DNA of 64,000 bases from Saccharopolyspora oryzae (GCF_027853915.1 NZ_JAQGLA010000003.1:124001-188000), one strand, 5' to 3'. Counted from the stretch's first letter, positions 28,149 through 37,838 are shown. Translations and numbers: made by a program. Notes: generated by a model from the letters alone, not told the origin.

Positions 28149-28188
28149 GTCTGCGTCCGGGGCCGTGTCGCGAGAGGTGTGAGGTCGC

Positions 28189-28614
28189 GTGCTGTTGGTC
28201 GTGCTCCTGCTGGTCCTGCTGGCCGCTGGTGTGCTGGTCGGCGCCGTCCTCGGCGGCGAGGCCGAACTGGCGTGGCTGTCGGTGCTGGCGAGCGCGGTCG
28301 CGGTCGGCCTGCTGGCGGCGGACCGGGTGCGGCGGCGCCGGGCGGCGGCCAAGCAGGAGACGGCCGAACCGCCGTTCGCCGACGTCGGCGAGGAGCCGGC
28401 GGAGGAGCGCAGCAACGCCTCCGAGGTCGCGCGACCGGACGCCCAGGTCCTGGTGATCGACGAGCGGCCGCGCTACCACGTCCGCACCTGCGAGTGGATC
28501 GGTTCCCGCAAGACCATCGAGCTGACCTTGCGCGAAGCCCGCGAACTGGGCTTCACGCCCTGCGCCCTCTGCGCCCCCAACGCCACGATCGCCGCCGAGG
28601 TCCGCCGCTCGTGA
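28189..28614 (+). CDS. Small membrane protein with a C-terminal Cys motif domain
   Basis: The 141-residue protein is not assigned to a named family. It has two hydrophobic segments (residues about 1-20 and 26-44), a basic stop (DRVRRRR), an acidic linker, and a C-terminal soluble part YHVRTCEWIGSRK...LGFTPCALCAP. That segment has one distal Cys and a CxxC, resembling small metal-binding domains. The start is GTG at 28189. It lies between wag31 and the ileS T-box, a place where actinobacteria often carry such a protein. Confidence 0.75.
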   Translation: MLLVVLLLVLLAAGVLVGAVLGGEAELAWLSVLASAVAVGLLAADRVRRRRAAAKQETAEPPFADVGEEPAEERSNASEVARPDAQVLVIDERPRYHVRTCEWIGSRKTIELTLREARELGFTPCALCAPNATIAAEVRRS

Positions 28615-28684
28615 GAGCGGTCCTCCAGGTGGGATGGCGGACCGGTGAAAACCGGTGGCGGGGGACCGGTACGCTGGAACGACC

Positions 28685-28925
28685 AGGCGATGATCCGGCC
28701 ATCACCGGGGAGCCTCCGGAAGAACGGGTGCCCGTGGCACCTCAGTAGAACCGGACGGGTCCAGCCCGTCACAGCTGGCAACGAGTGGTCGTCGACGTTC
28801 GTCGGCGGCAAGCGGGGTGGTACCGCGGATCTCGTGCGGAGCACGCGCACGAGGTGTCGTCCCCGTGTGGGCACCGAACCATCGGTGACCGTGCGGCGGC
28901 AACGACACACACCGCGAGGAGCGCA
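28685..28925 (+). promoter_or_regulatory. T-box leader of ileS (isoleucine tRNA sensor)
   Basis: The leader carries a short stem I (AGGC at 28685-28688 with GCCT at 28712-28715) with a candidate specifier codon ATC at 28701-28703 (isoleucine). The T-box sequence AGCGGGGTGGTACCGCGG (28811-28828) provides the GGTGG bulge that pairs with the uncharged tRNA acceptor end. Actinobacterial ileS T-boxes of this short type act at translation by freeing the ribosome site, here GAGGAG at 28916-28921. The region before it from 28615 has no gene. Confidence 0.92.
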
Positions 28926-28931
28926 TCCGCG

Positions 28932-31900
28932 ATGTCATATCCCAAGGTTCAGTTCGGCGACGCCGGTGAGCGCGGCGTGGCTGCCCAGCCCGCGTTCCCG
29001 GCCATCGAGCGCCAGGTGCTGGATTTCTGGGCGAGCGACGACACCTTCCGGGCCTCGGTGGAGGCCCGCGAGGCCGGGACCAACGGTGCCAACGAGTTCG
29101 TCTTCTACGACGGCCCGCCGTTCGCCAACGGCCTGCCGCACTACGGGCACCTGCTGACCGGCTACGTCAAGGACGTGGTGCCGCGCTACCAGACGATGCG
29201 CGGTCGCCGCGTCGAGCGCCGGTTCGGCTGGGACTGCCACGGCCTGCCCGCCGAGGTGGAGGCGGAGAAGCAGCTCGGCATCTCCTCGAAGTCCGAGATC
29301 GAGAGCATGGGCGTGGCCCAGTTCAACGACGCCTGCCGCACCTCCGTGCTGCGCTACACCGCGGAGTGGGAGGACTACGTCACCCGGCAGGCGCGGTGGG
29401 TGGACTTCGACAACGACTACAAGACGCTCGACCTGGACTACATGGAAAGCGTCATGTGGGCCTTCAAGACCCTGTGGGACAAGGGTCTGGTCTACGAGGG
29501 CTTCCGGGTGCTCTGGTACTGCTGGCGCTGCGAGACGCCGCTGTCCAACACCGAGACCAAGATGGACGACGTCTACCGCCAGCGGCAGGACCCGGCGGTG
29601 ACGATCGGCCTGCGGCTCCAGGCCCCCGGCAAGGCCTACGACGGCGCGCTGGCCCTGGCGTGGACGACCACGCCGTGGACCCTGCCGTCCAACCTCGCCG
29701 CCGCGGTGCACCCCGAGGTCGACTACGTGCTCGTCGCACCGGCCAACAGCTCGGAGCGCTACGTGCTGGCCGAGGCCCGGCTGAGCGCCTACGCGCGGGA
29801 GCTCGGCGAGGACGTCGCCGAGCACGTCGTGGAGCGGTTCAAGGGCAGCGACCTGCTGGGCACGAAGTACCAGCCGCCGTTCGACTTCTTCGTCGGCCGG
29901 GAGAACGCCCACCAGGTGCTCGCCGCCGACTACGTGACCACCGACGACGGCACCGGGCTGGTGCACATCGCGCCCGCCTTCGGTGAGGACGACAAGGTCG
30001 TCACCGACGCCGCGGGCATCGAGCCGGTGGTCCCGGTCGACGCGCACGGCAAGTTCACCGCCGAGGTGCCGCCGTACCAGGGCCTGCAGGTCTTCGAGGC
30101 CAACAAGCAGATCGCCCGCGACCTCAAGGACCGCGGCCTGCTGCTGCGGCACGAGACCTACGACCACCCGTACCCGCACTGCTGGCGCTGCGACAACGCG
30201 CTGATCCAGCGGGCGGTGTCGTCCTGGTTCGTGGCGGTCAGCAAGTTCAAGGACCGGATGGTCGAGCTCAACCAGCAGATCAACTGGGTGCCGGGGCACA
30301 TCCGGGACGGCCAGTTCGGCAAGTGGCTGGAGAACGCCCGCGACTGGAACATCTCGCGCAACCGGTACTGGGGCTCGCCGATCCCGGTGTGGGTCTCCGA
30401 CGACCCGAACTACCCGCGCACCGACGTCTACGGCTCGCTGGACGAGCTCGAGCGCGACTTCGGCGTGCGGCCGAAGGACCTGCACCGCCCGGAGATCGAC
30501 GACCTGACCCGGCCCAACCCGGACGACCCGACCGGCAAGTCCACCATGCGCCGGGTGCCGGAGGTGCTGGACTGCTGGTTCGAGTCCGGCTCGATGCCGT
30601 TCGCGCAGGTGCACTACCCGTTCGAGAACTCCGAGTGGTTCGAGCACCACTACCCGGGCGACTTCATCGTCGAGTACAACGGGCAGACCCGCGGCTGGTT
30701 CTACCTGCTGCACGTGCTGGCGACGGCGCTGTTCGACCGGCCGGCGTTCACCAACGTGGTGGCGCACGGCATCGTGCTGGGCGACGACAAGCAGAAGATG
30801 TCGAAGTCCAAGCGCAACTACCCGGACGTCAACGAGGTCTTCGACCGCGACGGCTCGGACGCGATGCGCTGGTTCCTGATGGCCAGCCCGATCCTGCGCG
30901 GCGGCGACCTGGTGGTCACCGAGCAGGGCATCCGGGACGCGGTGCGCCAGGCGGTGCTGCCGCTGTGGAACTCCTGGTACTTCCTGGCGCTGTACGCCAA
31001 CGCCGAGGGCGTCACCGGTCAGTCCAGGGTGGACAGCCAGCACGTGCTGGACCGCTACGTCCTGGCCAAGACCCACGAGCTGGTCGGCGACGTGCAGGCC
31101 GCGATGGACTCCCTCGACCTGGCCGGTGCGTGCAACACCGTCCGGGACTTCCTGGAGGTCCTGACCAACTGGTACGTGCGGCGCTCCCGCGACCGCTTCT
31201 GGGCTGGTGACCGCGACGCCATCGACACCCTGCACACCGTGCTGGAGGTGACCAGCCGGGTGGTGGCGCCGATGCTGCCGCTGACCGCGGAGGCGGTGTG
31301 GCGCGGCCTGACCGGTGGCCGCTCGGTGCACCTGACCGACTGGCCGCTGGTCGACGAGCTGCCCGCGGACGCGGCGCTGGTCACCGCGATGGACCAGGTC
31401 CGCCAGGTGTGCTCCTCGGCGTCGGCGCTGCGCAAGGCCAACAAGCTGCGCGTGCGGCTGCCGCTGGCCAAGCTCGTGGTCGCCACCGAGCAGGCGGAGG
31501 CCCTGCGGCCGTTCGCCGACCTGATCCGCGACGAGATCAACGTCAAGGAGCTGGAGCTGACCACCGACGTGGCCGCGCACGGCCACTTCGAGATCGCGGT
31601 GAACGCGCGGGCGGCCGGTCCGCGCCTGGGCCGCGACGTGCAGAAGGTCATCAAGGCGGTGAAGTCGGGCGAGTGGAGCCGCACCCCGGGCGGTGCGGTC
31701 GTCGCAGCCGGGATCGAGCTGCAGGACAACGAGTTCAGCGAGCAGCTGGTGTCCACCGACTCCGGTGCGGCTTCGGCGCTGCCCGCGGGCCTGGGCCTGG
31801 TCGTGCTGGACACCGAGGTGACCCCGGAGCTGGCGGCCGAGGGCGTCGCCCGCGACGCGGTCCGCGTCGTCCAGCAGGCCCGCAAGGATGCCGACTTCGA

Positions 31901-32087
31901 GGTCTCCGACCGGATCACGGTGACCGTTTCGGCGCCGGCGGAGGTGCTGTCGGCGGTGGCGGCGCACCGCGAGTTCATCGCCGCCGAGACCCTCGCCGAC
32001 GCGGTCGAGCCCGGTGAGGTGGCCGATGGCTTCACCGGCTCGGTCGGTGACGGCACCGAGATCAAGGTGTCCGTCACCCGCGTCTGA
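28932..32087 (+). CDS. ileS: Isoleucyl-tRNA synthetase
   Basis: The 1051-residue class I synthetase has the HIGH motif as [13 protein letters not shown], the KMSKS motif in [15 protein letters not shown], an editing domain, and CWRC segments. Its length and type match the long, eukaryote-like IleRS2 class found in mycobacteria. The ATG at 28932 has GAGGAG ten bases upstream. Translation is controlled by the T-box leader. Confidence 0.97.
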   Translation: MSYPKVQFGDAGERGVAAQPAFPAIERQVLDFWASDDTFRASVEAREAGTNGANEFVFYDGPPFANGLPHYGHLLTGYVKDVVPRYQTMRGRRVERRFGWDCHGLPAEVEAEKQLGISSKSEIESMGVAQFNDACRTSVLRYTAEWEDYVTRQARWVDFDNDYKTLDLDYMESVMWAFKTLWDKGLVYEGFRVLWYCWRCETPLSNTETKMDDVYRQRQDPAVTIGLRLQAPGKAYDGALALAWTTTPWTLPSNLAAAVHPEVDYVLVAPANSSERYVLAEARLSAYARELGEDVAEHVVERFKGSDLLGTKYQPPFDFFVGRENAHQVLAADYVTTDDGTGLVHIAPAFGEDDKVVTDAAGIEPVVPVDAHGKFTAEVPPYQGLQVFEANKQIARDLKDRGLLLRHETYDHPYPHCWRCDNALIQRAVSSWFVAVSKFKDRMVELNQQINWVPGHIRDGQFGKWLENARDWNISRNRYWGSPIPVWVSDDPNYPRTDVYGSLDELERDFGVRPKDLHRPEIDDLTRPNPDDPTGKSTMRRVPEVLDCWFESGSMPFAQVHYPFENSEWFEHHYPGDFIVEYNGQTRGWFYLLHVLATALFDRPAFTNVVAHGIVLGDDKQKMSKSKRNYPDVNEVFDRDGSDAMRWFLMASPILRGGDLVVTEQGIRDAVRQAVLPLWNSWYFLALYANAEGVTGQSRVDSQHVLDRYVLAKTHELVGDVQAAMDSLDLAGACNTVRDFLEVLTNWYVRRSRDRFWAGDRDAIDTLHTVLEVTSRVVAPMLPLTAEAVWRGLTGGRSVHLTDWPLVDELPADAALVTAMDQVRQVCSSASALRKANKLRVRLPLAKLVVATEQAEALRPFADLIRDEINVKELELTTDVAAHGHFEIAVNARAAGPRLGRDVQKVIKAVKSGEWSRTPGGAVVAAGIELQDNEFSEQLVSTDSGAASALPAGLGLVVLDTEVTPELAAEGVARDAVRVVQQARKDADFEVSDRITVTVSAPAEVLSAVAAHREFIAAETLADAVEPGEVADGFTGSVGDGTEIKVSVTRV

Positions 32088-32098
32088 CCTGCGGTGTT

Positions 32099-32129
32099 CG
32101 GGTGGCGCCGGTTCGTCCGGCGCCACCCG
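32099..32129 (+). terminator. Terminator hairpin after ileS
   Basis: CGGGTGGCGCCGG (32099-32111) and CCGGCGCCACCCG (32117-32129) form a perfect 13-bp stem with loop TTCGT, eleven bases after the ileS stop. Confidence 0.85.
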
Positions 32130-32217
32130 GCCGCGCGAATGGGTGTGACGCAGACCGCTCCCACGCCTCGGGAACGGGTGTTGCCCGCAGCGCGGGCCTT
32201 TTCTAGTGTGCTGTTCC

Positions 32218-32330
32218 GAAGGTCATGAGTGTCAGCGCGAAGCCCCGGCTCGCTGGCCGGCAACCCTCCAACCGCGGTGGGGTGCCCCGGGTGAGGACCT
32301 GGCCGGTCGCGCAGGGCGATCCGGCAAGCG
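32218..32330 (+). promoter_or_regulatory. SAM-IV riboswitch
   Basis: The core begins GGTCATGAGTGTCAGCG (32221) and contains the ligand-pocket segment GGCCGGCAACCCTCC, followed by GGTGGGGTGCCCCGGGTGA and closing GGACC (to 32299). This is the actinobacterial SAM-IV layout; a 3' pseudoknot/stem region follows. A hairpin GGACCC/GGGTCC (32333-32353) then precedes the ribosome site GGGAGG. It senses S-adenosylmethionine and presumably represses the downstream gene when SAM is high. Confidence 0.9.
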
Positions 32331-32332
32331 CG

Positions 32333-32353
32333 GACCCCTTCTCGGAGGGTCCG
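32333..32353 (+). promoter_or_regulatory. Putative expression-platform hairpin of the SAM-IV riboswitch
   Basis: GGACCC and GGGTCC flank a nine-base loop between the aptamer and the ribosome site (GGGAGG, about 32365). It could be the switching element; the alternative pairing was not computed. Confidence 0.45.
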
Positions 32354-32375
32354 ATGAGGCCCCTGGGAGGGCGTC

Positions 32376-33713
32376 ATGACGTCTGCCGTTGTCCGAATCC
32401 CGAAGCAGTCCGCTGTGGACAGCCGCGTGCCCGCGGTCGCCGGGAACGAGTTGAACGTTCCGCTGGTCACCGGGGAGAGCGTCGGTTATGCCAACCTCGA
32501 TCACGGGGCCAGCGCGCCTTGTCTGGACAGCGTCCGGACCGCCGTCGACCAGCTGCTCCCGTGGTACGCCAGCGTGCACCGGGGCGCCGGTTTCGCTTCG
32601 CAGGTGTGCACCAGGGTCTACGAAGGCGCGCGGGACGTTCTGCGGGACTTCGTCGGCGCCCGCCGCACCGACTCGGTGGTCTTCACCCGCAACACCACCG
32701 ACGCGCTGAACCTGCTGGCGGGGGCCTTGCCGCGGGGGACTTCCGTCGTCGTCTTCGACACCGAGCACCACGCCGCGCTGCTGCCCTGGACCGGTCCGCG
32801 GGTGCGGCGGATCGAGGCCCCGGCGACGCCGGCCGACGCGGTCGCCGCGCTGGACGCCGCGCTGGCGGAATGCCCGGAGGGGCCGCGGCTGGCGGTGATC
32901 ACCGGCGCGTCGAACGTCACCGGTGAGTTGTGGCCGGTCGCCGAACTCGCCCGCGTGGCCCGCCGCCGAGGCGCGCGGACCGTGCTGGACGCCGCGCAGC
33001 TCGCCCCGCACCGCCCGGTGCGGATCGCCGAGCTCGACATCGACTACGTCGCGATCTCCGGGCACAAGCTGTACGCGCCGTTCGGCGCGGGCGCGCTGAT
33101 CGGACGTGCGGACTGGCTCAACGCCGCGGACCCGTACCTGGCCGGTGGCGGCGCGACGCGGAAGGTGAACGAGCGCGCGGTCAGCTGGAACACCGGTGAG
33201 GAGCGGCACGAGGCGGGCTCGCCGAACACCGTCGGCGTGCACGCGCTGGCCAAGGCCTGCGAGACGCTGTCGGTGAACTGGGTCAACGTCGTCGAGCACG
33301 AGGAGGCGCTGCTGCGCCGGTTGCGCGCCGGGTTGCGCGAGGTGCCGGGGCTGCGCGAGCTGTGCCTGTTCGACGCCGACCGCGAGCGCGTCGGTGTCGT
33401 GAGCTTCAGCATCGACGGCCAGGACCCCGGGCTGATCGCCGCTGCGCTGTCCGCCGAGCACGGCATCGGCGTCCGCGACGGCCTGTTCTGCGCCCACTTG
33501 GCGACCAAGCGGCTCCTGTCGCGCGCGGGCTCGGACGCGGAGCGCGCGGTGCGCGTGAGCATCGGCCTGGGCACCACGGCGGAGCACGTCGACCGCCTGG
33601 TGAACGCCCTGCACGAGCTCGTCGCGGAAGGCCCGGCCTGGCGCTACGAGCTGGTCGACGGCCGCTGGACCCCGTCCGACGACCCGCGCCCCCTCCCGGA
33701 CTTCCTCCCCTGA
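32376..33713 (+). CDS. PLP-dependent class V aminotransferase, cysteine-desulfurase-like
   Basis: The 445-residue fold-type I enzyme shows VFTRNTTDALNLLA, DTEHHAALLPW, VLDAAQLAPH and the PLP lysine in ISGHKLYAPFGAGAL, as in SufS/NifS-type cysteine desulfurases and isopenicillin-epimerase-like proteins. The SAM-IV riboswitch just upstream ties it to sulfur/methionine metabolism. Exact substrate unknown; no scaffold (SufU/IscU) gene is adjacent. The start is ATG 32376 behind GGGAGG. Confidence 0.88.
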   Translation: MTSAVVRIPKQSAVDSRVPAVAGNELNVPLVTGESVGYANLDHGASAPCLDSVRTAVDQLLPWYASVHRGAGFASQVCTRVYEGARDVLRDFVGARRTDSVVFTRNTTDALNLLAGALPRGTSVVVFDTEHHAALLPWTGPRVRRIEAPATPADAVAALDAALAECPEGPRLAVITGASNVTGELWPVAELARVARRRGARTVLDAAQLAPHRPVRIAELDIDYVAISGHKLYAPFGAGALIGRADWLNAADPYLAGGGATRKVNERAVSWNTGEERHEAGSPNTVGVHALAKACETLSVNWVNVVEHEEALLRRLRAGLREVPGLRELCLFDADRERVGVVSFSIDGQDPGLIAAALSAEHGIGVRDGLFCAHLATKRLLSRAGSDAERAVRVSIGLGTTAEHVDRLVNALHELVAEGPAWRYELVDGRWTPSDDPRPLPDFLP

Positions 33714-33781
33714 CCACCCGCTCCCCGGGGCCTCCCACCCCCGGTTCCGCACCCCGACGTGGCTCCGCCGCCAGTCCCGAC

Positions 33782-33825
33782 GCAATTTCAATGGAAATTG
33801 GACCTCCAATTTCCATTGAAATTGC
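33782..33825. repeat. Palindromic repeat, ATTTCAATGG hairpin type (perfect)
   Basis: Two 21-base arms (33782-33802 and 33805-33825) are perfectly complementary around a CC centre. It lies 69 bases after the desulfurase-like gene and is the best copy of this hairpin type. Confidence 0.9.
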
Positions 33826-33922
33826 GGAAGTTCTCCACAGACCGGACCACTTGTCCACATCCTTCGGTGCGTCGGATCCCGACATCCGTTGGCATGTCGG
33901 GTGCGGACATGCCGAGGGACCA

Positions 33923-33940
33923 CAGTTTCAATTGAAACTG
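33923..33940. repeat. CAGTTTCAATTGAAACTG palindrome
   Basis: Perfect 18-bp palindrome, first of three spaced 61 and 43 bases apart. Confidence 0.9.
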
Positions 33941-33983
33941 CGGGAGGTCGTCGGTGTGTCGGGGGCGGACACGCCGGGGGTCA

Positions 33984-34001
33984 CAGTTTCAATTGAAACT
34001 G
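33984..34001. repeat. CAGTTTCAATTGAAACTG palindrome
   Basis: Perfect 18-bp palindrome, second of three upstream of lspA. Confidence 0.9.
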
Positions 34002-34026
34002 CGGGTTGTGGGTGTGTTCGGAACTG

Positions 34027-34044
34027 CAGTTTCAATTGAAACTG
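34027..34044. repeat. CAGTTTCAATTGAAACTG palindrome
   Basis: Perfect 18-bp palindrome, third of three; it ends 68 bases before the lspA start. Confidence 0.9.
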
Positions 34045-34112
34045 TGGTGGCGGGGGCGGGATGCGGTGGGACTGCTGGCATCCGGTCCGGGGCGTTCAGG
34101 GACAATGGGGGC

Positions 34113-34787
34113 GTGAGCACCGAGCAGTCCTCTTCAGAGCGACCGTCCGAGGAGCCGGCGGACCGCGAGAACGTCGACGCCGAGCAGGCACCCGACGAGA
34201 CCTCCGCCGCTGAGACCTCCGCCGACGCGCCCTCGGGCGAGACCGGCGAGAAGCCGCGCAAGTCGCCCAAGCTGCTGGCGCTGCTGTTCGGCGTAGCAGT
34301 GGTCGCGCTGGGGCTCGACGCCCTCACCAAGATCATCGTGGTCGACCAGCTGGAGGGCGAACCGCCGGTCGAGGTGTTCGGCGGGCTGCTCTACCTCGAC
34401 GTGCTGCGCAACCCGGGCGCGGCGTTCTCGCTGGCCACCGGCATGACCTGGTTGCTGGCGCTGCTGGCCATCGCGGTGGTCGGCGTGATCATCTGGCTGG
34501 CGCCGAAGCTGCGCTCGCCCGGCTGGGCGGTCGGCCTCGGCCTGGTGCTCGGCGGCGCGTGCGGCAACCTCGCCGATCGCATCTTCCGCGCCCCCGGGCC
34601 GCTGCAGGGCCACGTCGTGGACTTCTTGTCCGTGCTGGCCCCCGGCGGTGCGGTGTGGCCGGTGTTCAACATCGCTGACAGCTGCATCGTCGTCGGTGGT
34701 GTGCTGGTCGTGCTGCTCTCGCTGCTCGGCCGCGACTACGACGGCACGGTGCACCGGCGGAAGAAGGCGGCGGAGAACAACTCGTGA
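34113..34787 (+). CDS. lspA: Lipoprotein signal peptidase LspA (type II)
   Basis: The 224-residue membrane aspartyl protease removes lipoprotein signal peptides. It shows [19 protein letters not shown] and [12 protein letters not shown], with the two catalytic aspartates in ADR and ADS, and four helices. The N terminus is unusual: about 50 acidic, low-complexity residues precede the first helix. I chose GTG 34113. A GACAAT element just upstream suggests a short or leaderless message. Its stop overlaps the rluD start. Confidence 0.94.
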   Translation: MSTEQSSSERPSEEPADRENVDAEQAPDETSAAETSADAPSGETGEKPRKSPKLLALLFGVAVVALGLDALTKIIVVDQLEGEPPVEVFGGLLYLDVLRNPGAAFSLATGMTWLLALLAIAVVGVIIWLAPKLRSPGWAVGLGLVLGGACGNLADRIFRAPGPLQGHVVDFLSVLAPGGAVWPVFNIADSCIVVGGVLVVLLSLLGRDYDGTVHRRKKAAENNS

Positions 34788-35713
34788 GCGATCTTCGAAA
34801 CTTGCCGGTGCCCGAGGGGCTCGACGGCATGCGGGTGGACGCAGGTCTGGCCAAGATGCTGGGCCTGTCCCGCAACGCGGTGGCCACGCTGGCCGAATCC
34901 GGTGACGTGCTGCTCGACGGCACCCCCGTCGGCAAGTCCGACCGGCTGGTGGCCGGGTCGTGGCTGGAGGTGACGCTGCCCGCGGCGCAGCAGCCGCTGC
35001 AGGTCGTCGCGGTCCCGGTGGACGGCATGAAGATCCTCCACCAGGACGACGACATCGTGGTGGTCGACAAGCCGATCGGCGTCGCGGTGCACCCGAGCCC
35101 GGGCTGGGAAGGACCGACGGTGGTCGGCGGGCTGGCCGCGGCCGGCGTGAGCATCGCGACCTCCGGGGCCGCGGAGCGGCAGGGCGTCGTGCATCGGCTC
35201 GACGCGGGCACCACCGGGGTCATGGTCGTCGCCAAGAGCGAGCACGCGTACTCGGTGCTCAAGCGGGCGTTCAAGGAGCGCACCGTGGACAAGCGCTACC
35301 ACGCGGTCGTGCAGGGGCACCCGGATCCCAGCCGCGGCACCATCGACGCGCCGATCGACCGGCACCCCCGCCACGACTACAAGTTCGCGGTGGTCACCGG
35401 CGGCAAGCCGAGCATCACGCACTACGAGACGGTGGAGGCGTTCCGCGCCGCCTCGCTGGTGGACGTGAAGCTGGAAACCGGCCGCACGCACCAGATCCGC
35501 GTGCACTTCTCGGCGATCAAGCACCCGTGCGTCGGCGACCTGACCTACGGCGCGGACCCGGTGCTGGCGCGGCGGCTGGCGATCACCAGGCAGTGGCTGC
35601 ACGCCCGGAGCCTCTCGTTCGAGCACCCCGCAGGCGGTTGGGTGAGCTACGAGAGCGAATACCCGGACGACCTGCAGCACGCGCTCGACGAGCTCCGCGA
35701 TCAGGACGGCTGA
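34784..35713 (+). CDS. rluD: RluA/RluD-family pseudouridine synthase
   Basis: The 309-residue enzyme has an N-terminal S4 RNA-binding domain (about 15-80) and a pseudouridine synthase domain with the catalytic aspartate in [15 protein letters not shown] and the late [11 protein letters not shown]. It isomerises uridine in ribosomal RNA; the exact site is not readable. The GTG at 34784 overlaps the lspA stop, a conserved gene pair. Confidence 0.94.
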   Translation: MSDLRNLPVPEGLDGMRVDAGLAKMLGLSRNAVATLAESGDVLLDGTPVGKSDRLVAGSWLEVTLPAAQQPLQVVAVPVDGMKILHQDDDIVVVDKPIGVAVHPSPGWEGPTVVGGLAAAGVSIATSGAAERQGVVHRLDAGTTGVMVVAKSEHAYSVLKRAFKERTVDKRYHAVVQGHPDPSRGTIDAPIDRHPRHDYKFAVVTGGKPSITHYETVEAFRAASLVDVKLETGRTHQIRVHFSAIKHPCVGDLTYGADPVLARRLAITRQWLHARSLSFEHPAGGWVSYESEYPDDLQHALDELRDQDG

Positions 35714-35758
35714 AGCAGGTACCGTGGCGGAAAGCGAGCTACCAACGGAGGGGGCTTG

Positions 35759-36061
35759 ATGGCACAGTCGAGATCGTTCGAAGGCTCGGATGCGCCGACG
35801 CCGCCCACCGGCATCCCGGTGATCGACCCGGCAGCGGACGCCGAAACCCCGGCCAGCGGGTTCAACAGCCTCGGCGACGTGATCAACGCCGAGGACGTGG
35901 GCACGGCGGCGCCGTCGGTCCTCGGCGCACCGGAACCCACGCGCGCTCCAGGCGAGGCGGGGGACTGGCCGACGCTGGAGTACCGCAGCCGGAACAAGCC
36001 GGAGCGGCCCAAGCGGTCCAGCCCGCTGGACTTCTTCCGCCGGGAGAAGAAGGAGAGCTGA
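35759..36061 (+). CDS. Small hydrophilic protein of unknown function
   Basis: The 100-residue protein is not recognised. It is rich in proline, alanine and acidic residues, without helices in the membrane, and ends in a basic tail (SRNKPERPKRSSPLDFFRREKK). The ATG at 35759 follows a strong GGAGGGGG four bases upstream, which supports that it is translated. It follows rluD and precedes the hairpin at 36073. Confidence 0.65.
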   Translation: MAQSRSFEGSDAPTPPTGIPVIDPAADAETPASGFNSLGDVINAEDVGTAAPSVLGAPEPTRAPGEAGDWPTLEYRSRNKPERPKRSSPLDFFRREKKES

Positions 36062-36072
36062 GCTCGCGTTCC

Positions 36073-36116
36073 GCAATTTCCATTGAAATCGCACGTCCGA
36101 TTTCAATGGAAATCGC
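36073..36116. repeat. Palindromic repeat, ATTTCAATGG hairpin type
   Basis: Arms 36073-36091 and 36098-36116 (19 bases, one mismatch) surround CACGTC. It lies between the convergent hypothetical gene and pntB, where it could also terminate transcription. Confidence 0.85.
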
Positions 36117-36121
36117 GGTTC

Positions 36122-37501
36122 TCAGAGGGCTTTGAGCTCCTCGACGACTTCGCGGACCGAGGACTTGGCGTCGCCGAAGAGCATCGCCGTCCTCGGGTCG
36201 GTGTAGAGCGGGTTGTCGACTCCGGCGAACCCCGCGCGCATCGAGCGCTTCAGCACGATCACCGCCTTGGCCTGGTCGACGTTGAGGATCGGCATGCCGT
36301 AGATCGGCGAGTTCGGGTCGGTGCGGGCCGCGGGGTTGGTGACGTCGTTCGCGCCGATCACCAGGGCGACGTCGGTGCGGGCGAACTCGTCGTTGATCTC
36401 GTCCATCTCCTTGAGCTGCTCGTAGGGCACGTCGGCCTCGGCGAGCAGCACGTTCATGTGACCGGGCATCCGGCCGGCCACCGGGTGGATCGCGTAGGAC
36501 ACGCCGACACCCCTGTCGACCAGCAGCTTCGCCATGTCCTGCACCGCGTGCTGGGCCTGCGCGACCGCCATGCCGTAGCCGGGCACCACGATCACCTGCC
36601 CCGCGTAGGCGAGCTGGATGGCCACGTCGGCGGCGCCGATCGAGCGCACCGTCCCGCTGCTGGTCACCGGGGCGGACGAGGCCGTTCCGCCGAAGCCGCC
36701 GGCGACGATCGACGGGATCGAGCGGTTCATCGCCTTGGCCATCTGGTCGGTCAGGATCGAACCGGAGGCGCCGACGAGCATCCCGGCGACGATCATCGCC
36801 GTGTTGCTCAGCGCCAGCCCGGCCGCCGCCGCGGACAGCCCGGTGAAGGCGTTGAGCAGCGACACCACGACCGGCATGTCGGCACCGCCGATCGGCAGGA
36901 CCACCGCGATCCCCGCCAACCCGGCCAGCACCAGCACCGCCACCAGCAGCAGCTCGGCACCGCTGCCCAGGCCGATCGCCACCGCGCACACCACCGCGCC
37001 GACCAGCAGCAGCACGTTCAGCGGCAGCTGCAGGCGACCCACCGAGATCGGCCGGCCGGGCACGAGCTCCTGCAGCTTGCCGAAGGCCACCAGCGAACCC
37101 CAGAACGAGATCGAGCCGATGATCGCGGCGAACAGCGTCGCGATCGGCACGAACGCCGGTTCGCCCTGGAACCCGGCGCTGTCCCGGAACTCGACCCAGG
37201 CGGTCAGCGCCACCGCACCACCGCCGACGCCGTTGAACAGCGCCACCATCTGCGGCATCGCGGTCATCTTCACCCGCCGCGCGGCCGGGACGCCGATCAC
37301 CGTGCCGACGACCAGGCCGAACACGATCAGGCCCCAGTTGCTCAGGCCGGGGGTGAGCAGCGTGGCGACCACCGCGACCACCATGCCCGCAGCCGCGATC
37401 GCGTTGCCGCGCACCGCGGTCCGGGGACCGGTCAGACCCATCAACCCGTAGATGAACAGGGCGAACGCCAGGATGTAGAGGACCGACCGCAGCGTGATCA
37501 C
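36122..37501 (-). CDS. pntB: NAD(P) transhydrogenase subunit beta
   Basis: The 459-residue protein has about nine membrane helices (residues 1-260) and the C-terminal NADP(H)-binding domain (VIVPGYGMAVAQAQHAV, VLLAEADVPYEQL, IGANDVTNPAART). Transhydrogenase couples proton movement to hydride transfer from NADH to NADP. The ATG overlaps the stop of pntA2. It is the last gene of the minus-strand pntA1-pntA2-pntB operon. Confidence 0.96.
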   Translation of the reverse strand: MITLRSVLYILAFALFIYGLMGLTGPRTAVRGNAIAAAGMVVAVVATLLTPGLSNWGLIVFGLVVGTVIGVPAARRVKMTAMPQMVALFNGVGGGAVALTAWVEFRDSAGFQGEPAFVPIATLFAAIIGSISFWGSLVAFGKLQELVPGRPISVGRLQLPLNVLLLVGAVVCAVAIGLGSGAELLLVAVLVLAGLAGIAVVLPIGGADMPVVVSLLNAFTGLSAAAAGLALSNTAMIVAGMLVGASGSILTDQMAKAMNRSIPSIVAGGFGGTASSAPVTSSGTVRSIGAADVAIQLAYAGQVIVVPGYGMAVAQAQHAVQDMAKLLVDRGVGVSYAIHPVAGRMPGHMNVLLAEADVPYEQLKEMDEINDEFARTDVALVIGANDVTNPAARTDPNSPIYGMPILNVDQAKAVIVLKRSMRAGFAGVDNPLYTDPRTAMLFGDAKSSVREVVEELKAL

Positions 37502-37803
37502 TTCTCGGCGTCCTTCCGCGCGGGTTCCGGCTTGCGCTTGAACATGCCCAGCATCCGGTCGGTGACCAGGAATCCGCCGACGACGTTGATCGTGCCGAAG
37601 ATGATCGCCACCAGCGCCAGCAGCTGCGACCCCAGGTCGCTCACCCCGGATCCGAGCACCAGCACACCGCCGAGCAGCACGATCCCGTGGATGGCGTTGG
37701 TCCCGGACATCAGCGGGGTGTGCAAGGTGTTCGGCACCTTCGAGATCACCGCGAAGCCGACGAACCCGGCCAGCACGAGCACCGCCAGATCAGCCAGGAA
37801 CAT
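37498..37803 (-). CDS. pntA2: NAD(P) transhydrogenase subunit alpha part 2
   Basis: The 101-residue membrane subunit has three helices and the family segment PNTLHTPLMSGTNAIHG. It is the membrane part of the alpha chain split off as a separate gene, as in many bacteria with three-gene pnt operons. Confidence 0.94.
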   Translation of the reverse strand: MFLADLAVLVLAGFVGFAVISKVPNTLHTPLMSGTNAIHGIVLLGGVLVLGSGVSDLGSQLLALVAIIFGTINVVGGFLVTDRMLGMFKRKPEPARKDAEK

Positions 37804-37838
37804 CGCCCCTCCTCCCTGAGTCGGGCCGGGGTGAAGGG

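Larger units (their letters stand above)
33714..34112. other. 399-bp spacer with four palindromic repeats
   Basis: It contains the hairpin 33782-33825 and CAGTTTCAATTGAAACTG palindromes at 33923, 33984 and 34027. It also holds TTCTCCACA and TTGTCCACA, which resemble DnaA boxes (33830 and 33851). The lspA start region, with GACAAT near 34101, lies at its right end. No gene is supported. Confidence 0.8.

Noticed and set aside
28935..32126. A 1063-codon open frame opposite ileS
   Set aside because: Same reasoning: the plus strand encodes intact IleRS and the minus frame shows no recognisable motif.
33830..33859. DnaA-box-like pair considered as a replication origin
   Set aside because: Only two boxes, no AT-rich unwinding region and no dnaA/dnaN genes nearby.
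20443..36116. GTTTCAAT-like repeats considered as a CRISPR array
   Set aside because: The units are perfect palindromes, few, irregularly spaced and spread over several loci; there are no regular spacers or cas genes.
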